Positions 37,027 to 46,936 of a DNA stretch of 62,559 bases are shown piece after piece. Both the position numbers and the translations under genes were made by a program. The notes under the pieces are model-generated. The model was not told the DNA's origin and ran no database searches. It worked only from the letters and a program-made list of their open reading frames with translations. Positions within the stretch are counted from its first letter, which is position 1, and each line of letters opens with the position of its first letter. Source of the stretch: Faecalicatena faecalis (GTDB lineage: Bacteria; Bacillota; Clostridia; Lachnospirales; Lachnospiraceae). Where the stretch lies: assembly GCF_012524165.2 (NCBI RefSeq), contig NZ_JABACJ020000028.1, positions 1-62,559 of the forward strand, given 5' to 3'.

Positions 37027-38301
37027 TTATTCAGCAGTCGGTTCTGCCCCGGTGAATCCGATTCCACGTGCAGCTTCTTTCGCAGCTTTACGCGCGGCTT
37101 TCCGGTCCTCTGCTTTTGAGATACAGATGGCGCAGTTCGCATCACCGGTGATGTTGACTACGGTACGTCCCATATCGAGGATTCGGTCGATTCCTGCGAT
37201 GAGAGCGATTCCTTCCAGCGGAAGTCCTGCGCTCTGGAGCACCATGGAGAGCATGATGACACCGGAGCCCGGAACACCAGCGGTTCCTACGGATGCAAGT
37301 GTGGCAGTGAGGACTACCATGATCTGCTGTGTGAGGGATAAGTGGATTCCGAATACGTTGGCGATAAAGATGGCACATACGCCCTGGTAAATGGAGGTTC
37401 CGTTCATGTTGATCGTAGCGCCAAGAGGCAGTACGAAGCTGGTAATTTCTTTTTTAGCGCCGAGCTTTTGCGTACATTCAATGTTCAACGGCAATGCTCC
37501 CACTGAGCTGGATGAGGAGAAGGCCATGGTCATTGCAGGCATCATTTCTTTGAAAAATTTTACGGGCGACATCCTTGCAAGTCCTTTTGTTGTAGCAGAA
37601 AACACGACTGCCATGTGGAAAATGTAAGCAAGGTAAATCACAACGATCAGCTTTAATAAAGGCAGCAGCACGGATGGACCGTTTTCCGCAACAACGGGGA
37701 GCAGAAGGGCAAACACACCGATCGGGGAAAGTTTGATGATAATTCCCATGATCTGGAGGCATACTTCTGTCATGCTGTCAATGAGTCTTCCGAGAGGCTC
37801 TCCCTTTTCCCCGGCCAGGATGATTCCAAAACCAAAGAATAAAGCCAGCACGATGACTTGCAGCATGGTAGCAGAAACAAGAGGTTCCACCGCGTTTGAC
37901 GGGAAAATGTTCAATAAGGTATCCATAAAGCTAGGTGTTTCTACGGTCTCAAAAGTCAGGCTTTCGCTAGCAAAGTGGAATCCTGTTCCGACCTTGCTCA
38001 CATTTGCAAAAATCATCCCCAGTGTTACTGCAACAGCGGTCGTCACTAAATAAAAGGATACACTTTTCAGTCCGACGGACCCGACCTTTCGAATATCCTT
38101 CATGGAAATAACACCACTGATAATAGAGCAGAGTACTACAGGTACAACGATCATTTTAATCAGGTTCAAAAACAGGGTCCCGAATGGCTTGATGTATTCA
38201 ATGGCAAATTCTGGATTCTTCTGGAATGGGATTCCTCCAAGAATTCCAAGCACCATACCAAGCATAATCAGGACCGGCAGTGATAATTTCAGCTTTTTCA
38301 T
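37027..38301 (-). CDS. dicarboxylate/amino acid:cation symporter (DAACS family)
   Basis: A 424-aa secondary transporter of the GltP/DctA family. Characteristic motifs are the serine-rich AFSSSSSVGALP, the NMNGTSIYQG loop and GVPGSGVIMLS. These proteins import glutamate, aspartate, serine or C4-dicarboxylates with Na+ or H+. The ATG at 38301 is chosen because a minus-strand GGGAGA lies just before it; the frame extends to 38346. It is monocistronic, and its relation to its neighbours is unclear. Confidence 0.9.
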   Translation of the reverse strand: MKKLKLSLPVLIMLGMVLGILGGIPFQKNPEFAIEYIKPFGTLFLNLIKMIVVPVVLCSIISGVISMKDIRKVGSVGLKSVSFYLVTTAVAVTLGMIFANVSKVGTGFHFASESLTFETVETPSFMDTLLNIFPSNAVEPLVSATMLQVIVLALFFGFGIILAGEKGEPLGRLIDSMTEVCLQIMGIIIKLSPIGVFALLLPVVAENGPSVLLPLLKLIVVIYLAYIFHMAVVFSATTKGLARMSPVKFFKEMMPAMTMAFSSSSSVGALPLNIECTQKLGAKKEITSFVLPLGATINMNGTSIYQGVCAIFIANVFGIHLSLTQQIMVVLTATLASVGTAGVPGSGVIMLSMVLQSAGLPLEGIALIAGIDRILDMGRTVVNITGDANCAICISKAEDRKAARKAAKEAARGIGFTGAEPTAE

Positions 38302-38346
38302 ATCATAGTCTCCCTTCAATTGTTCAAAAGTTTTACGTTCGTTCAT

Positions 38347-38772
38347 CTCTCTGTCATCTATCTTAGTAATAACCTACAAAAAACTACAAAAATATTCTCG
38401 GAAAATATAAAAAGTTTACATTCTTATCTGGGGTGGCGTTGTAATCTGCCTCCTCGTTTTTTGACGAAATAAGTGTAGTACGTAAGAAAATCTTCTGGAT
38501 ATCTCATGAAGATTAGATGTTGTATGAGGAACGAGAAAAAAGAAAAATCACTTTAAAATCATATTTTGCGAGAAATTGATGTCTCAGGAAAATATTACGC
38601 TGTACCCCAGAAAATACGCATATTTTAAGTAAAAATGGAAAATATTTCATGCATTTTGCATTAAAAAATGCATTTTCAATCTCACGCTATAGACTATTTT
38701 TTACAAAAGTGATATACTCTACTATAGTATGAATTAGAAGAATTTTTAAGTGGAATTTAGAGGAAATGGGGA
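38347..38772. promoter_or_regulatory. divergent control region with flagellar operon promoter
   Basis: This 426-bp AT-rich gap has a rightward promoter candidate: TTTACA (38700-38705), a 17-nt spacer and TATAGT (38723-38728). An inverted repeat TGCATTTT/AAAATGCA (38650-38657, 38665-38672) lies just upstream. No SigD motif, no c-di-GMP riboswitch core and no remnant of flgB or flgC was recognised. The symporter promoter should also be here, reading left, but was not pinned down. Confidence 0.5.
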
Positions 38773-39087
38773 ATGGATATGTTTATTGTGCCAATTACAA
38801 AGATGCCGGGAGTAGAATCTTTAGAGAAGATTTCCGGTGCGGGGGAGGAACAGGGCCGAGTATCCGGCAGGAACTTTGAGCGTGTCCTGGAAGATACGAT
38901 GAAGCAGATGGAGGAGGCACAAGAGGCTTCCAATGAGGCGGATGAACTTCTTGCATCCGGGGGGATAGATGATCTTCACACCGCCATGATCAAGGCAGAG
39001 CAGAGTACGGCAGCGGTAGAATTTACGACACAGTTGACCAGCAGAGTCGTGAATGCATACAACCAGATCATGAATATGCAGGTTTAG
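38773..39087 (+). CDS. fliE: flagellar hook-basal body complex protein FliE
   Basis: FliE links the MS ring to the proximal rod. The 104-aa protein has the family's C-terminal DLHTAMIKAEQSTAAVEFTT and VNAYNQIMNMQV. It is the first gene of this flagellar locus, with no flgB or flgC upstream, which is unusual for Firmicutes. ATG 38773 lies about 9 nt after GAGG; ATG 38779 is possible. Confidence 0.93.
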   Translation: MDMFIVPITKMPGVESLEKISGAGEEQGRVSGRNFERVLEDTMKQMEEAQEASNEADELLASGGIDDLHTAMIKAEQSTAAVEFTTQLTSRVVNAYNQIMNMQV

Positions 39088-39190
39088 CGAAAGCACTGCA
39101 GCATACATAGGCCGGTTTACGGCAGATACATCAGGAGTTATTTGGCATAATAGACAGAGATTCGGAATGAGATAGAGATAACGGTGAATT

Positions 39191-40798
39191 ATGGGCGCAA
39201 CGGATAAACTAAAAAAGAAGGCAGCAGACAACCAAAAGTTAGGTTCTGCCATAGATAAAGTACGAAAAGTAGTAAAAGAGAAAAAAGGTATCGTGATTTT
39301 ATTGATAGCCGCAGTCATTATAGCCATAGCTGTGACTGTGGTTATTAATGTGAATAAAGGAAATTATGAAGTGTTGTTCCCCGGCATGAGCCAGGAGGAG
39401 AATTCAGAGATATATGCGGTCCTGCAGAGCAGGGATGTTGATGTCAAAAGGAATGCAGACGGAGAAGTCATGGTGAAGTCCAGTAAGGCGGGCGATATCA
39501 TGCTTGATATGTCTGCTTTAGGGTATCCGAAAACGACCCTGCCTTTTGACATTTTTTCTGATAATACGGGATTTACGACCACAGAATTTGAGAAGAAGCA
39601 GTATTTGCTCCTGAACCTTCAGGATCGAATCGAACGGACATTAAAGGATATGTCCGGAGTGAAGAACGCAATTGTGACCTTGAATGTGCCGGACGACGGT
39701 ACTTATGTATGGGAAGAGGAGGAGTCCAGCAGCACAGGATCCGTTTCCTTGACTCTGACGCCTGGATATGAGCTTTCATCGGAGAAGGTTTCCGCGATCA
39801 AGAATCTGATTGCGGACAGTGTACCGAATCTTCTGCCGGAGAATGTCACCGTTGTCAATGCAGATACAATGCAGGAATTTGAGGCGGATAGCTCTGTGTC
39901 TGACGAACTGGATGGGATCGAACGGCTGGATTTTGAATCCAAGGTAGAGTCCAGGCTGACAAAGAAAATCGAGAATGTATTATCTCTCGGCTATTCCCCG
40001 GATCAATACCGTGTTTCAGCAACGGTCGTGATTGATTATGACAAGATGATCACGGAGGATTATAAGTATGTGCCGGAGAAGGATGGAAAAGGGATTGTCG
40101 AGCACAGTGTAGAAAGCAATTCGGCGAATGGGACAGGCAATGCTGCAGGCGGTGTCGCAGGAGAAGAGAACAACACGGATGTGCCGGATTATACAGCAGA
40201 GAACGGTGACAATAATGCGAACAGTAAGAATAATGATTACTACCGTGAGATGGATTATGTGATCAGTTATATTAAGAAGCAGATCGAAAAGGATAATGTA
40301 AAGCTTGAGAAGGCAACAGTCGCAATTGCGGTCAATGACAGTGATTTGACCGAGGCAAAGCGCAACGCAATCATTAACTCAGCATCTAAAGCGGCGAATA
40401 TCGCTCCAGAGGATATTGTTGTGACTGGATTTAACCAGTCGCAGAAGACGAGTGAACCGACCCAGGCGGTCAGCGGATTCTTGGATAGATTCAAGGGAAT
40501 CAATCCATGGATACTGATTGGGGCAGGCGTTGGAATTCTGCTTGTTATCATTCTCATTGCTGTACTGGTACACCGTTCCCATAAAAAGAAGGACGCAGAG
40601 GAAGAGCAGATTTTTGCAGATGAGAGTCTGGATTCTACAGGAATCCTGGAACGTGCCCAAAGTGATGCGGTTGAGAACCTAATCAAGAGTGAGCAAAAGA
40701 GACCAAAGAGCCCGTCAGAGGAAGTAAAGGCATTTGCCAAGACCAACCCGGAGATTACTGCTGCGATGATCAGTTCCTGGTTAAAGGAGGATGAATAA
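39191..40798 (+). CDS. fliF: flagellar MS-ring protein FliF
   Basis: Forms the membrane ring on which the motor assembles. The 535-aa protein has an N-terminal membrane helix (about 34-54), a large periplasmic ring-building region (NGNYEVLFPGMS, LPFDIFSDNTGF) and a second helix (about 437-457, WILIGAGVGILLV). A C-terminal tail binds FliG. It is followed 3 bp later by fliG. Confidence 0.95.
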   Translation: MGATDKLKKKAADNQKLGSAIDKVRKVVKEKKGIVILLIAAVIIAIAVTVVINVNKGNYEVLFPGMSQEENSEIYAVLQSRDVDVKRNADGEVMVKSSKAGDIMLDMSALGYPKTTLPFDIFSDNTGFTTTEFEKKQYLLLNLQDRIERTLKDMSGVKNAIVTLNVPDDGTYVWEEEESSSTGSVSLTLTPGYELSSEKVSAIKNLIADSVPNLLPENVTVVNADTMQEFEADSSVSDELDGIERLDFESKVESRLTKKIENVLSLGYSPDQYRVSATVVIDYDKMITEDYKYVPEKDGKGIVEHSVESNSANGTGNAAGGVAGEENNTDVPDYTAENGDNNANSKNNDYYREMDYVISYIKKQIEKDNVKLEKATVAIAVNDSDLTEAKRNAIINSASKAANIAPEDIVVTGFNQSQKTSEPTQAVSGFLDRFKGINPWILIGAGVGILLVIILIAVLVHRSHKKKDAEEEQIFADESLDSTGILERAQSDAVENLIKSEQKRPKSPSEEVKAFAKTNPEITAAMISSWLKEDE

Positions 40799-40801
40799 GA
40801 G

Positions 40802-41809
40802 ATGGCAGAGGTAAAGAGAAGGGCAGCGGAAAAAGCTGCAACTGTGATTACAATGCTTGGTTCTGAATATGCCTCCGAAGTTTTTAAATATTTAAAGGAA
40901 AGTGAAGTAGAACTGATTTCGGTGGAATTGTCCAGGATGCCGAAGATCAAGGACGATGAGCTGCAGGAGATCGCGAGGGAGTTCCATGACTGCTGTATGG
41001 CACAGAAGGTGATTACAGAGGGCGGACAGGATTATGCCAAGGAAGTATTGGAGAAGACATTCGGACAGCAGCAGGCGCGCAACCTCATGGAGCGGGTGAA
41101 TAAAGCGCTTAAGACAAAGTCTTTTTCATTCTTGAGGAAAGTGGATTATAAGACGCTTATGACGGTGATTCAGAATGAGCATCCGCAGACGCTTGCATTG
41201 ATTTTATCCTATGCAAGCCCGGATCAGGCATCCAGGATCATTGAGAACCTTCCGAGGGAGATTCGGACCGACGTAGTGGAACGTGTCGCGAAGATGGACC
41301 GGGCGGTCCCGGGAATCGTCAGAATCGTGGAGCAGGTCGTGGGAAGCAAGCTGGATACTTCGGCTTCCGAGGAGATGATGGAAGTCGGCGGTCTCAATTA
41401 TGTGGCTGATATTATGAATAATGTGGATCGCAGCACTGAGAAAGATATCTTCGAGGAGCTCTCTTTGAAGGATGCACCGTTGGCGGACAGTGTCAGAAAG
41501 CTGATGTTCGTGTTCGAGGATATCGCATTCCTCGATCCGATGTCCATTCAGCGTTTTATCCGCGAGGTGGATTCCAAGGACTTAGCAGTAGCTTTAAAGG
41601 CGACCAACCAGGATGTCTCCAACGCGATTTTCTCCAATATGTCATCCAGAATGCGGGATTCAATCCGTACCGATATCGAATATCTGCATAATATCCGTAT
41701 GAGTGACGTGCTGGAAGCACAGCAGAGGATCGTATCGACCATCCGCAGGCTGGAGGAGAGCGGAGAACTTGTTATCACCAAGGATGGAAAGGATGATTTC
41801 ATTGTTTAG
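40802..41809 (+). CDS. fliG: flagellar motor switch protein FliG
   Basis: The rotor component that contacts MotA, 335 aa. N-terminal, middle and C-terminal domains are complete, with EHPQTLALILSY (middle domain) and charged C-terminal motifs RFIREVDSKDLAVALK used in torque generation. ATG 40802 lies 3 bp after fliF, with AAAGGAGG inside the fliF end. Confidence 0.96.
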   Translation: MAEVKRRAAEKAATVITMLGSEYASEVFKYLKESEVELISVELSRMPKIKDDELQEIAREFHDCCMAQKVITEGGQDYAKEVLEKTFGQQQARNLMERVNKALKTKSFSFLRKVDYKTLMTVIQNEHPQTLALILSYASPDQASRIIENLPREIRTDVVERVAKMDRAVPGIVRIVEQVVGSKLDTSASEEMMEVGGLNYVADIMNNVDRSTEKDIFEELSLKDAPLADSVRKLMFVFEDIAFLDPMSIQRFIREVDSKDLAVALKATNQDVSNAIFSNMSSRMRDSIRTDIEYLHNIRMSDVLEAQQRIVSTIRRLEESGELVITKDGKDDFIV

Positions 41810-42548
41810 AGTGATCAAATCAGAAGAGACGATTTTCGAGCGGAATCGGATCGAATTATATAAAGACGGGACAGATGGTTTTGTGGAAGAGGCTGAACCG
41901 CAGGGAGTGAACCATCCCGATTATGTGGAAGCAGAGGTCAGGCAGATTTATGAGGAGGCGAGGCAGCGGGCGAATCAATCGGCTGCGCGTATCTTAGAGG
42001 GGGCCTATGCAAAGCGGGATAAAATCGTCAGTACTGCGGAGGAGGATGTCAAAAGAGTCCGGCAGAAGGCAGTTAGAGAAGGCTATGAAGCAGGACTTTT
42101 AGAGGCGGCAGCCAAAAGCGGCAGGCTGTTGGAAGAGATGCAGGGCGCAGTGGGAGAGATCCGGGAGACAGAAGAACGGAACATGGAGCTTTTAAGTGAT
42201 GAAATCATCGGATTGTCCCTTTCCATGGCAGAGAAGATTCTACATAAACGTTTAGAAGAGAACGAGGATGAATTAAGGGAGCTCGCACATGCGGTGATTC
42301 AGTCTGAAAAGGATAAGAAGCATATTCATCTACAGGTATCTAATCGGATGATGAGACTTGTAGAGCAGATGGATCAGGAGCTCGAGCAGGTCCGGGAGCG
42401 TTACCAGAGCACCATTAAAGTGAAGGCGGTGCCGATGCCTCCGGGAACTTGCCGGGTAGAGACAGAAGATGGAATCACAGATGCATCGGTATATGTGCAG
42501 CTTGAGAATCTGCGGGAACAGTTGGAATTACTGATAGAAGAGGGATAG
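41793..42548 (+). CDS. fliH: flagellar assembly protein FliH
   Basis: Regulates the FliI ATPase and brings export cargo to the gate. It has a charged, coiled-coil N-terminal half rich in Glu/Lys/Ala (YEEARQRANQSAARILEGAY) and a FliH/V-ATPase-E-like C-terminal domain. ATG 41793 (MISLFRVIKSEE) overlaps fliG by 17 bp; the frame opening at 41703 is too deep in fliG to be the start. Confidence 0.85.
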   Translation: MISLFRVIKSEETIFERNRIELYKDGTDGFVEEAEPQGVNHPDYVEAEVRQIYEEARQRANQSAARILEGAYAKRDKIVSTAEEDVKRVRQKAVREGYEAGLLEAAAKSGRLLEEMQGAVGEIRETEERNMELLSDEIIGLSLSMAEKILHKRLEENEDELRELAHAVIQSEKDKKHIHLQVSNRMMRLVEQMDQELEQVRERYQSTIKVKAVPMPPGTCRVETEDGITDASVYVQLENLREQLELLIEEG

Positions 42549-42561
42549 CCGGGGCGGTTTT

Positions 42562-43866
42562 ATGGACATAAAGATGATCAGGAATACAATAGAAAATGCA
42601 AGCCTGTATACCCAGATGGGCAGGATCGACAAGATTGTCGGCATGACCATTGAGGCGACGGGCCCGTCCTGTAATATAGGGGATGTGTGCGAGATCGAGG
42701 CGCCCAAAGGTGAGGAACACTTCTACGCTGAGGTGGTAGGCTTCCGGGAAAATAAGGTCCTGCTGATGCCTTATGACGAGATGGAGGGCATCGGATACGG
42801 CAGCGCGGTAAAGAATACCGGGGATAAGCTTCGGATTCCAGTGACCAATGCTCTAATAGGGCGCACGGTAGATGCCTTGGGAAGTCCCATTGATGGGAAA
42901 GGTCCAATCCAGGGAGAACGCTATTATCCCATCACTGGTCATCCATCGAACCCGATGGAACGTCCCAGGATCGATACCCCGATTCAGCTTGGCGTGAAAG
43001 CGATCGATGGCCTATTGACCGTTGGAAAGGGGCAGAGAATCGGAATCTTCTCCGGTAGTGGAGTCGGGAAAAGTACCCTGATGGGGATGATCGCCAAGAA
43101 TGTGAAGGCCGATGTCAATGTCATTGCACTGGTAGGTGAGAGAAGCCGTGAGGTGGTAGAGTTCATCCATAAGGATCTAGGCGAAGAAGGCATGAAACGA
43201 ACCGTCCTGGTGGTCGCGACTTCCAATCAGTCCGCGATGATGCGTTCTAAATGCACCATGACTGCGACCACCATTGCAGAGTACTTTAAGGATCAGGGGA
43301 TGGATGTTCTTCTGATGATGGATTCCCTTACCCGGTTTGCCATGGCACAGCGGGAGATCGGGTTAAGTATCGGGGAACCGCCTGTTGCACGAGGGTATAC
43401 CCCTTCTATTTATTCGGATCTTCCGAAGCTTCTGGAGAGATCCGGGAATTTTAAGGAAGGATCGATCACAGGAATCTACACGGTGCTGGTAGAGGGCGAT
43501 GATACGAATGAGCCGGTCTCCGATACCGTGAGGGGAATTATAGATGGACACATCATGCTGTCACGTAAAGTGGCGATGTCCAACCGATATCCGGCGATTG
43601 ACGTGTTAGCCAGTATCAGCCGTCTGATGAATGATATTGTACTGCCGGAGCATAAAGAGGCGGCCTCTCGTTTTAGGAAGATGCTTTCCTTATATGAAGC
43701 GAATTTTGACCTGATTTCAATTGGAGCATATAAGAAGGGCTCTAATCAGGAATTGGATGAGGCGATTGCACGGATCGAGAGTCTGTACGATTTCCTGAGG
43801 CAGAAGGTGGATGAGAGTTACACATTGGACGAGACGGTGATTAAGCTGATCAGTCTGGTGGAATAG
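42562..43866 (+). CDS. fliI: flagellum-specific ATPase FliI
   Basis: The export ATPase, homologous to F1-beta, 434 aa. The Walker A motif is GSGVGKST (165-172), and the catalytic region includes VGERSREV and LLMMDSLTRFAMAQREIGL. It unfolds and feeds rod, hook and filament proteins to the export gate. It lies between fliH and fliJ as in most Firmicutes. Confidence 0.97.
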   Translation: MDIKMIRNTIENASLYTQMGRIDKIVGMTIEATGPSCNIGDVCEIEAPKGEEHFYAEVVGFRENKVLLMPYDEMEGIGYGSAVKNTGDKLRIPVTNALIGRTVDALGSPIDGKGPIQGERYYPITGHPSNPMERPRIDTPIQLGVKAIDGLLTVGKGQRIGIFSGSGVGKSTLMGMIAKNVKADVNVIALVGERSREVVEFIHKDLGEEGMKRTVLVVATSNQSAMMRSKCTMTATTIAEYFKDQGMDVLLMMDSLTRFAMAQREIGLSIGEPPVARGYTPSIYSDLPKLLERSGNFKEGSITGIYTVLVEGDDTNEPVSDTVRGIIDGHIMLSRKVAMSNRYPAIDVLASISRLMNDIVLPEHKEAASRFRKMLSLYEANFDLISIGAYKKGSNQELDEAIARIESLYDFLRQKVDESYTLDETVIKLISLVE

Positions 43867-43876
43867 GAGGAGTTCT

Positions 43877-44326
43877 GTGAAAAAGTTTCAGTTTTCTCTG
43901 GGGAGGATGTTGAATTTTCAACAGCAGAACCTGCAGAAGGAAAAGAATCTGATGGGTCAGATGATGGAAGAAAAGCGCGGGTATGAACGGCAGAGGGAAC
44001 GTATGACATCACAGCTAGAGGATATACATGCCGAGATGGATGAGGAGATCAGGAAGGGAACCACGATTTTCCAAATCCGGGCATTTACGATTATGATAGA
44101 GAATGGAAAGCTTCAGTTGGAAGGAATCAAGCGGAAGCTGCAGATTTTGGAAGCGGAGATTGAACGGCAGCGTGAGGTTGTCGTGGAGGCTTCCAGGGAA
44201 GTCACTAAGCTGGAGAAGCTCAGGGACAAAAAGTTAGAGGAATACCGCTATGCCGAAGCAAAGGAGCAGGAGAACACCGTGTCTGAACACGTCTCCGGCA
44301 AGTTTGTGAGGGAGAGCGTTTCCTAA
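43877..44326 (+). CDS. fliJ: flagellar export protein FliJ
   Basis: A 149-aa coiled-coil stalk protein of the FliI ATPase, Glu/Lys/Arg-rich, opening MKKFQFSLGRMLNFQQQNLQ. The GTG start at 43877 follows a perfect AGGAGG (43865-43870) with a 6-nt spacing. Position after fliI supports the call. Confidence 0.88.
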   Translation: MKKFQFSLGRMLNFQQQNLQKEKNLMGQMMEEKRGYERQRERMTSQLEDIHAEMDEEIRKGTTIFQIRAFTIMIENGKLQLEGIKRKLQILEAEIERQREVVVEASREVTKLEKLRDKKLEEYRYAEAKEQENTVSEHVSGKFVRESVS

Positions 44327-44386
44327 TAGAAGTTTTTAGCAGCAATGAGACAAAAACGTCATAAAAGAAAGGCAGGTGAGAAGAGA

Positions 44387-45949
44387 ATGAAGATGCAGAA
44401 TGTGAACAGCGTAGATGCGTTCACAGGAAGAAAAGGTACAGCAGGGACAAGAACACAGTGTCAGGAAAACGGTTTTATGGATATTCTGAACATGAGAATC
44501 CAGAAAGAAAACCAAAAAGGCAGCTTTGATGTACAGGCAGAAAGGCTGTCAGGGCAGAAACGCCGTATTGGGTCCGATCAGAGCCATGAGTCAAAGAAAG
44601 CCCTTGAAAAGCTTAATAGGCAGCAGGAGAAGGCGGCCTCAAAGGAGACACAAAAGGCTGAGAAGAATGCAGAAAAAGTTACAGAAAATGCCAGCATAGA
44701 AGGGGCCATACATGGAAAAGAAACCGAACCAGATCAGGTGAAAGAGGCTCAGAAGACAGGGGCTGTACAGCCAGAGCAAGAAGTCAGGGAGGCTGCAGTG
44801 GAAGCTGCTGCGACAGTAGCAGAAGCTGGAATCCAGAGGATTACCGGACAGGGAATAGGGACAGCAGATGTACTTACAGATGGATCGGCAGCAGTTCAGG
44901 CAGTGCTTCAAGGCACAGAGTCTGGGGTCCAGGGAACACAGGATGGAGGAGTTTTACAGACGGAACTTAAGCTCCAGAATCAGACAGAGGGCATCAATGT
45001 GACGGAAAGTCCGAAGGAGACCCAGATATCAGGTGGAGTCCTTTCCGAGGCAGAAGGCTTAGGTGCAAATCCGGCATCCGATTCGGGGACACTTAAGACA
45101 GCAGGTGTTCGGGATGGACAAGCAGGCTCTGAATTACAGAAGACAGGGCAGACAGACGTGCCAGGAGAGAAACTGACCACAGATCAGGCGGCAGGACAGT
45201 TATCTGGAAAGCAGGAAGGATGTAAAGCCGGGCAACAGGAAGGTACAGAAGGCGGTACAGGCAGAAACGGTGGGGAATCCTTAACAGACCAGGCGGCACT
45301 GCTGAAACAGATGTCAGCCAAAAACAGTGTGACCCAGGTACAGGAAAGCACTGAAAAGGCTGGCAAAAGCACCAGTGTGGAGGACCTTCAGAAGTATGTG
45401 GATGAGCAGATATTTGCCAATCCAGGAGAGCTTGCATCCAGAAGTCTGTCAGGAACTTATGAAGTCGGACAGATGAAGCAGACAGAGACAGCACAGCCTA
45501 TTATGGAGCAGTTCAAATCGGGGATTGAGCAGGGAATCACCAAGAATCTGGATACTTTTACGATTCGCTTAAAGCCGGAGGGACTGGGAGAGATTCTGAT
45601 CCATATGGAGCATGCGGGAGGCAGGATCGCCATGAGCATTGGTGTAACGAATGCAGAGACACAAAAGCTGCTGACCAGCGAGATGATAAACCTCAAGGAG
45701 ATGTTAAAGCCTCTGAATGCGGAAGTAAAGGAAATCTACCAGAGTCAGACAGAGAATTTTGACATGATGACTTATCAGCAGAATCTGTTCCATCAGAACC
45801 GAAACCTGTTCTACGCAGGGAAGAGCGGTCGAATCCAGCACTATGGAGGTACAGAGGAAGAAGTAAGTGAGGCAGCCGCAGAGATAGGAATACAGGGTGT
45901 ACCGGACCCAGCAGTATATGCGTCTGGAAGCTGGAATGCGTATGTGTAA
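44387..45949 (+). CDS. fliK: flagellar hook-length control protein FliK
   Basis: Sets hook length and switches export specificity. The long N-terminal part is low-complexity, rich in Gln, Glu, Gly and Thr, and fits a ruler. The Flg_hook C-terminal domain (about 375-470) reads FTIRLKPEGLGEILIHMEHA and IGVTNAETQKLLTSEM. ATG 44387 follows AGGTGAG. A second, shorter FliK-like protein occurs at 56967. Confidence 0.88.
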   Translation: MKMQNVNSVDAFTGRKGTAGTRTQCQENGFMDILNMRIQKENQKGSFDVQAERLSGQKRRIGSDQSHESKKALEKLNRQQEKAASKETQKAEKNAEKVTENASIEGAIHGKETEPDQVKEAQKTGAVQPEQEVREAAVEAAATVAEAGIQRITGQGIGTADVLTDGSAAVQAVLQGTESGVQGTQDGGVLQTELKLQNQTEGINVTESPKETQISGGVLSEAEGLGANPASDSGTLKTAGVRDGQAGSELQKTGQTDVPGEKLTTDQAAGQLSGKQEGCKAGQQEGTEGGTGRNGGESLTDQAALLKQMSAKNSVTQVQESTEKAGKSTSVEDLQKYVDEQIFANPGELASRSLSGTYEVGQMKQTETAQPIMEQFKSGIEQGITKNLDTFTIRLKPEGLGEILIHMEHAGGRIAMSIGVTNAETQKLLTSEMINLKEMLKPLNAEVKEIYQSQTENFDMMTYQQNLFHQNRNLFYAGKSGRIQHYGGTEEEVSEAAAEIGIQGVPDPAVYASGSWNAYV

Positions 45950-45958
45950 GGAGGAAAT

Positions 45959-46480
45959 ATGCCATTAGATATGTCGGGAATTACTTCCCAGGATAGATTG
46001 AACCAGACAGGTAATGTGATCGATGCAGTCTATGCGGATCCATCGGAACAGGATGTGTCCATTGATGATTTTCTAAATTTGATGGTAGCACAGCTTCGAA
46101 ATCAGGATTTTATGAATCCGGTGGATGATACGCAGTACATGGCTCAGCTTGCACAGTTCACCACACTTCAGCAGATGCAGGAGATGTCCTATAATTCTAA
46201 GACGACATTTCTGACATCCCTGATCGGGAAAAACGTGGTAGCGGCAAAGCTGAATGTGAACGGTGATTTGGACCGGACAGAGGGAGTTGTGGATAAGGTG
46301 TCGTTTGTAGACAACAAGTTCATGTTCTATATCGGCTCACAGGGATTTACCATGGATCAGATCATGCAGGTCACAGAAAGGGCCCAGTCAGGCGGCGATG
46401 GGCAGGACAACGCAGAGAAAGAGAATCATACAGACAATGATGAGAGAAAGGAGGAAAATGATGGATCCGCTTCTGTATAA
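45959..46480 (+). CDS. flgD: flagellar hook scaffolding protein FlgD
   Basis: The hook cap. The 173-aa protein holds the conserved N-terminal part (FLNLMVAQLRNQDFMNPVDDTQ, MAQLAQFTTLQQM) and a short C-terminal domain. It is shorter than enterobacterial FlgD, as is common in Clostridia. Start ATG 45959 follows AAGGAGG. Confidence 0.92.
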   Translation: MPLDMSGITSQDRLNQTGNVIDAVYADPSEQDVSIDDFLNLMVAQLRNQDFMNPVDDTQYMAQLAQFTTLQQMQEMSYNSKTTFLTSLIGKNVVAAKLNVNGDLDRTEGVVDKVSFVDNKFMFYIGSQGFTMDQIMQVTERAQSGGDGQDNAEKENHTDNDERKEENDGSASV

Positions 46481-46868
46481 CAAACGGCTGCAGTCACCGA
46501 TCTATACCGGAGCAGTACCGCAGGCACAGCAGAATCAGGGGACACAAAAGGGTGCAGAAGGAGAGGAGAGTATTTCTTTCCAGGAAGTCCTTAAGCAGAA
46601 GGTCAGACAGGAAAGCAGAATCGAGTTTTCCAGACATGCGATGGACCGTGTCGTACAGAGAAATGTAAATGTATCAACAGAACACATGGAGCGTCTGAAT
46701 GAGGGTGTCAGGCTTGCGGAAGAGAAGGGGCTCAAAGAACCACTGATTCTTGTGGATTCCACAGCGTTTGTGGTCAGTGTGAAGAATAACAAGGTGATCA
46801 CCGTAGTGAATGATGAGAACTTAAAAGGAACAGTTTTTACCAATATTGATGGGACCGTTATGATATAG
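46461..46868 (+). CDS. TIGR02530-type flagellar operon protein
   Basis: A small conserved protein of about 135 aa found between flgD and flgE in Firmicute flagellar operons. It has SRHAMDRVVQRNV and LVDSTAFVVSVKNNKVITVV. Its biochemical role is unknown to me. ATG 46461 is chosen for its 6-nt spacing from AAAGGAGG (ATG 46458 is an alternative), and it overlaps the flgD end. Confidence 0.85.
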   Translation: MDPLLYNKRLQSPIYTGAVPQAQQNQGTQKGAEGEESISFQEVLKQKVRQESRIEFSRHAMDRVVQRNVNVSTEHMERLNEGVRLAEEKGLKEPLILVDSTAFVVSVKNNKVITVVNDENLKGTVFTNIDGTVMI

Positions 46869-46888
46869 CCGGACCTTTTGGAGGCTAT

Positions 46889-46916
46889 CCCCATCCCGAA
46901 TGACGGACGGATGGGG
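46889..46916 (+). other. intra-operon hairpin before flgE
   Basis: CCCCATCC (46889-46896) pairs with GGATGGGG (46909-46916) across a 12-nt loop, 21 bp before the flgE start. With no T-run it is more likely an mRNA processing or stability element, fitting the high demand for hook protein. Confidence 0.45.
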
Positions 46917-46936
46917 CGGTTAGAAAGGAAAAAATT

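Noticed and set aside
38347..38772. c-di-GMP riboswitch ahead of the flagellar operon
   Set aside because: Looked for because it is common in Clostridia, but no GEMM-type core was recognisable by eye.
40267..40950. 227-codon minus-strand frame across the fliF/fliG junction
   Set aside because: Composition is Ser/Ile-rich, as expected from the complement of coding sequence, and the plus-strand genes are unambiguous.
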